Of a stretch of DNA of 45,288 nucleotides, positions 42,865 to 45,288 are shown piece by piece (the stretch's first letter is position 1; every line of letters begins with the position of its first letter). Origin of the DNA: Gammaproteobacteria bacterium (GTDB lineage: Bacteria > Pseudomonadota > Gammaproteobacteria > Pseudomonadales > Azotimanducaceae_A). The notes beneath the pieces are model-generated. The model worked only from the letters and a program-made list of their open reading frames with translations, did no database searches and was not told the DNA's origin. A program made the translations under genes and the position numbers. The DNA lies in assembly GCA_012960755.1 (NCBI GenBank), contig DUAT01000013.1:1-45288 (forward strand), read 5' to 3'.

Positions 42865-44577
42865 ATGGCATTATCTGACGAGAAACTTCTCACTCTGCCC
42901 ATCACCCATCTTGTTGCAGCACAAATCCGCGGCGAGGTGAGCGCATTGCAGATTGTCGAATGTTACCTGCGGCGCGCAAGGCAGATCCACGCGGCCACCA
43001 ACTGCTTTACCTGCTGGGTCCCCGAAGCGCTTGATGAAGCAAAGCGCTGCGATCAATACCTGTTTGAATCGGGTGGCAAGACACTGGGCCGTCTTCACGG
43101 TATCCCCTGCACCATCAAGGATCACTACGCCATGAAAGGTCTGCCGGTGACCATGGGTCTTAAGACCTTGCGGGAACGAATGCAACAATCCGGTGGGTCA
43201 CGCCATGATGCCGTTGCCGTTCTGGCCCTGCGAGATGCAGGGGCAATTCCCATTGCCAAGACTAATATGACCCAACAGGGTGAAACATGGGGGGGCGGTA
43301 ATCCGGCTTATGGCGATACCCTAAACCCCTGGAACACGCTCAGGACAACGGGCGGTTCGAGCTCCGGTGAAGGTGCCTCGGTTGGCAGCAGCGCCTCGGT
43401 TTTTGGCATCGGCTCCGATGTCGGCGGGTCTGTACGCTGTCCAGCTGCCTTCTGTGGGGTAGCGGGTCTAAAACCGACGGCACAAAGGTTTTCCTTTGCC
43501 TGGGACGATGGCCGAACGATCTTAAACCACCCGGGTGACTATGGCATTCTCGCAACCGGTGGGCCGCTTGCCAAAAATGTTTCGGACCTCGCCGAGGTCC
43601 TTAAGGCTTGCTGGGCAGACGGCAGTCCGATGCTGAACATCGACACCCGCATGCCGCCTATCCCATTCAATGAGGAAATCCTGGCCGCAACCAGGCCACT
43701 AACGATTGGTTATCACGTGACTGGAGGTTATACCCATCCAAACCCCTGCCCAACAACCGTTCGCGCTACAGAGCGAGTAGTCGACGCATTACGAGCCGCC
43801 GGGCACCATCTTGTGCCGTTTGATCCGTCATCGGTGATCCCCTTCAGTGATCTGCATCCTGTGCTGCTTGCCCAGCATGGAGTGGGAATTCGAGCTGAAG
43901 CTACGCCACCGGCAAAACCGAAAAAAGAACGCACCGGTAATTACAGCAGCACGAGCACCGATGCTACAATTGATACCATCCATCCGGACCTTGCCGCCAT
44001 GTCGGCAACCGCGCAAAGCCCTGGAAGCCTCCTGCCGGTAGCGACCAGCATCACCGAATACCATGCCATCATTGCCGCCCGGGATCGACAACGGGATACA
44101 TTGAACAGGAACTGGAAGCAACTCGGGCTCGACCTGCTGATCTGTCCGGCATGGGCATTCCCTGCACCACCGGTTGAACAAGTGCGGAATCTTTCACCCG
44201 CTGTTTGGACCACAGCGGTTTGGAACTACTTCGATATGCCTGCGGGCGTCGTCCCGGCAGGCAGAGTCACAGGCAAAGATCTGGAAGAACTGTGGGACAT
44301 TCCGCTCGATTCACCACTGATTGATGCAGACTTAGTAAAGGCTTGCCATCGATCCCGCGAAGGCTCAGAAGGCATGCCCGTTGCAGTGCAGGTGATCGGC
44401 CAGCCCTGGCGTGAAGAACTTGTTCTGCGCGGCATGCTTGAGATAGAACGAACAATCATGCAATCGAATGATGGACTCGGATCAGGTCATTCCAGCTTGA
44501 ATCCGGTGCCTCGGCGCTCACCTGAAATGGGTGACCAACCCGTTTGGATTGATAAAACGCAGGAAGATCACAAATAA
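42865..44577 (+). CDS. Amidase-signature enzyme (FAAH-like)
   Basis: Hydrolyses an amide bond, substrate unknown. The 570-residue protein shows the amidase signature. The Ser-cisSer-Lys triad is K85 (CTIKDHYAM), S165 (GGSSSGEG) and S189 (SDVGGSVRCPAAFCG), with the same 24-residue spacing between the two serines as in fatty acid amide hydrolase. The SSSGEGA segment follows the FAAH form rather than that of GatA, and no GatB or GatC gene is near, so a role in tRNA amidation is excluded. It starts 690 bases from pmoC in the opposite direction. No signal peptide is seen. It may deal with fatty or aryl amides, and any link to the CuMMO operon is open. Confidence 0.92.
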   Translation: MALSDEKLLTLPITHLVAAQIRGEVSALQIVECYLRRARQIHAATNCFTCWVPEALDEAKRCDQYLFESGGKTLGRLHGIPCTIKDHYAMKGLPVTMGLKTLRERMQQSGGSRHDAVAVLALRDAGAIPIAKTNMTQQGETWGGGNPAYGDTLNPWNTLRTTGGSSSGEGASVGSSASVFGIGSDVGGSVRCPAAFCGVAGLKPTAQRFSFAWDDGRTILNHPGDYGILATGGPLAKNVSDLAEVLKACWADGSPMLNIDTRMPPIPFNEEILAATRPLTIGYHVTGGYTHPNPCPTTVRATERVVDALRAAGHHLVPFDPSSVIPFSDLHPVLLAQHGVGIRAEATPPAKPKKERTGNYSSTSTDATIDTIHPDLAAMSATAQSPGSLLPVATSITEYHAIIAARDRQRDTLNRNWKQLGLDLLICPAWAFPAPPVEQVRNLSPAVWTTAVWNYFDMPAGVVPAGRVTGKDLEELWDIPLDSPLIDADLVKACHRSREGSEGMPVAVQVIGQPWREELVLRGMLEIERTIMQSNDGLGSGHSSLNPVPRRSPEMGDQPVWIDKTQEDHK

Positions 44578-44578
44578 G

Positions 44579-44960
44579 AAAATCAAAACACGGGTTCTGA
44601 TCGGGTTGATGTCAACAGTGCCAGTAACCGTGCCAGTCCATTCCCAGCAGACCTCGGCTGTAGTTCAAACAATCATCCACCCGATTGCCCGTAATGTCGG
44701 CTTTATCCAGGACAATGGTGACAATACCGGCCTGTTCACTGGTGACAACAGTGTATTTCTGATGGTCAATCAGCAGGCTCCGGCAATAGACAGGATTGTT
44801 TCCACATTGCGAAGTGTATCCAATGATACCGATACGATTTCTGGTGAATACACATCTGCATCCGGATCATACCTTCGGCAATAAAAACTTTCGCAAGTCG
44901 AGCACAATGATTATTGGCCAGCAATCCGTCATTGGCGACCTACGGCCGAGCGCTATTTAG
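44579..44960 (+). pseudogene. Frameshifted, truncated metallo-beta-lactamase-fold hydrolase
   Basis: The first part reads as a signal peptide followed by NVGFIQDNGDNTGLFTGDNS, the opening strands of MBL-fold hydrolases, up to about 44829. The frame then shifts by one base, and IRFLVNTHLHPDHTFGNKNF follows in the next frame, carrying the zinc-binding HxHxDH motif. That frame stops at 44960 after only about 30 more residues, and a minus-strand gene begins at once. A normal member has about 300 residues. The gene is therefore broken twice, unless the first break is a sequencing error. Confidence 0.8.
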
Positions 44961-44984
44961 CCCAGATCCAATAACGATGATGCT

Positions 44985-45288
44985 CTAGCGCAGCTGCGGA
45001 ACCGTCAGCCTGCCCTTGAGTGCGTCATCCAATGCCTTCTGAGCGAGCTGCAGACCTGCTTCAAACCGGCCAAAGATGAAATTTGTATTCACATTTGTAG
45101 CAAACCCTTTTTGGATGCCTTCGCCAATCTCAAAGTCTTCATCGAACACACTTCTCACAACATCGTAGTTTGCTTGCCAATATTTCTGCGCTTTTTCAGT
45201 TAACGCGGGTTCAGGTATTAACATCACGCTTTTAAAAACGCAGCTGTCTGGACCCGTTGGAATAACCGTGTGGATGTAAACATGGTCG
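44985..45288 (-). CDS. Rieske ring-hydroxylating oxygenase alpha subunit, C-terminal end (partial)
   Basis: The reading frame is open from the right edge of the window. It encodes about 100 C-terminal residues, beginning with DHVYIHTVIPTGPDSCVFK, then LIPEPALTEKAQKYWQANYD, VFDEDFEIGEGIQKGF and NFIFGRFEAGLQLAQKALDDAL. This is the usual tail of Rieske non-heme iron oxygenase alpha chains. The Rieske cluster and iron-binding residues would lie beyond the window. These enzymes hydroxylate aromatic or related ring compounds, and the substrate cannot be inferred from this piece. Confidence 0.85.
   Translation of the reverse strand, partial: DHVYIHTVIPTGPDSCVFKSVMLIPEPALTEKAQKYWQANYDVVRSVFDEDFEIGEGIQKGFATNVNTNFIFGRFEAGLQLAQKALDDALKGRLTVPQLR

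Noticed and set aside
42865..44577. Glutamyl-tRNA amidotransferase subunit A (GatA)
   Set aside because: The signature follows the FAAH form (SSSGEG), the protein is longer than GatA, and no gatB or gatC is adjacent.

Overview
The window reads as a chromosome segment of a heterotrophic, Gram-negative marine gammaproteobacterium. This rests on three things: an Entner-Doudoroff operon closed by a HexR-type regulator with HexR boxes, a TonB-dependent receptor of the 'KFPDANLAESLQRI' class flanked by halogenase-like, SapC and cupin-8 genes, and lipoproteins and signal peptides of proteobacterial type. A Cellvibrionales/Halieaceae-like origin is my inference. No rRNA, tRNA, intact insertion sequence or CRISPR array was seen.

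Region 1 (about 0.7-7.3 kb, + strand) is a compact glucose operon, edd-glk-eda-zwf-pgl-hexR. Several genes overlap by one to sixteen bases, and two HexR palindromes lie in front of edd. It takes glucose to pyruvate and glyceraldehyde-3-phosphate through the Entner-Doudoroff pathway.

Region 2 (about 7.4-29.1 kb) looks like a laminarin (beta-1,3-glucan) utilisation locus. It encodes a cytoplasmic-looking GH3 beta-glucosidase, a LacI repressor, a GH17 lipoprotein, a LytTR response regulator with a degraded receiver pocket, a large TonB-dependent receptor, two flavin-dependent halogenase-like proteins with SapC and cupin-8 proteins between them, a lipoprotein with five tandem ~162-residue repeats, and a multidomain GH16 endo-glucanase. 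The same LacI-type palindrome overlaps a sigma70-like promoter in front of both the GH3 gene and the LytTR gene. Glucose released here would feed region 1.

Region 3 (about 29.6-34.9 kb, + strand) holds a Baeyer-Villiger-type flavin monooxygenase, a remnant of an enoyl-CoA hydratase gene, an SDR dehydrogenase and an MFS transporter, separated by long non-coding stretches.

Region 4 (about 35.3-42.2 kb, - strand) is the most striking part. It is a tightly packed operon for a copper membrane monooxygenase (PmoC-PmoA-PmoB homologues with the known copper ligands of PmoB and PmoC conserved). It continues without gaps into a membrane-anchored protein in the pmoD position, a membrane-bound multicopper oxidase, a membrane-anchored cupredoxin with a His/Met-rich stretch, and an alpha/beta hydrolase. 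No methanotroph carbon-assimilation genes are visible. Together with the nearby BVMO and SDR, this suggests oxidation of a non-methane hydrocarbon (alkane to alcohol to ketone to ester to acid plus alcohol) coupled to a dedicated periplasmic copper/electron module. The pathway is inference.

Region 5 (about 42.2-45.3 kb) has a 15-bp tandem repeat upstream of a FAAH-like amidase, a frameshifted metallo-beta-lactamase-fold pseudogene, and the C-terminal end of a Rieske ring-hydroxylating oxygenase alpha subunit running off the window.
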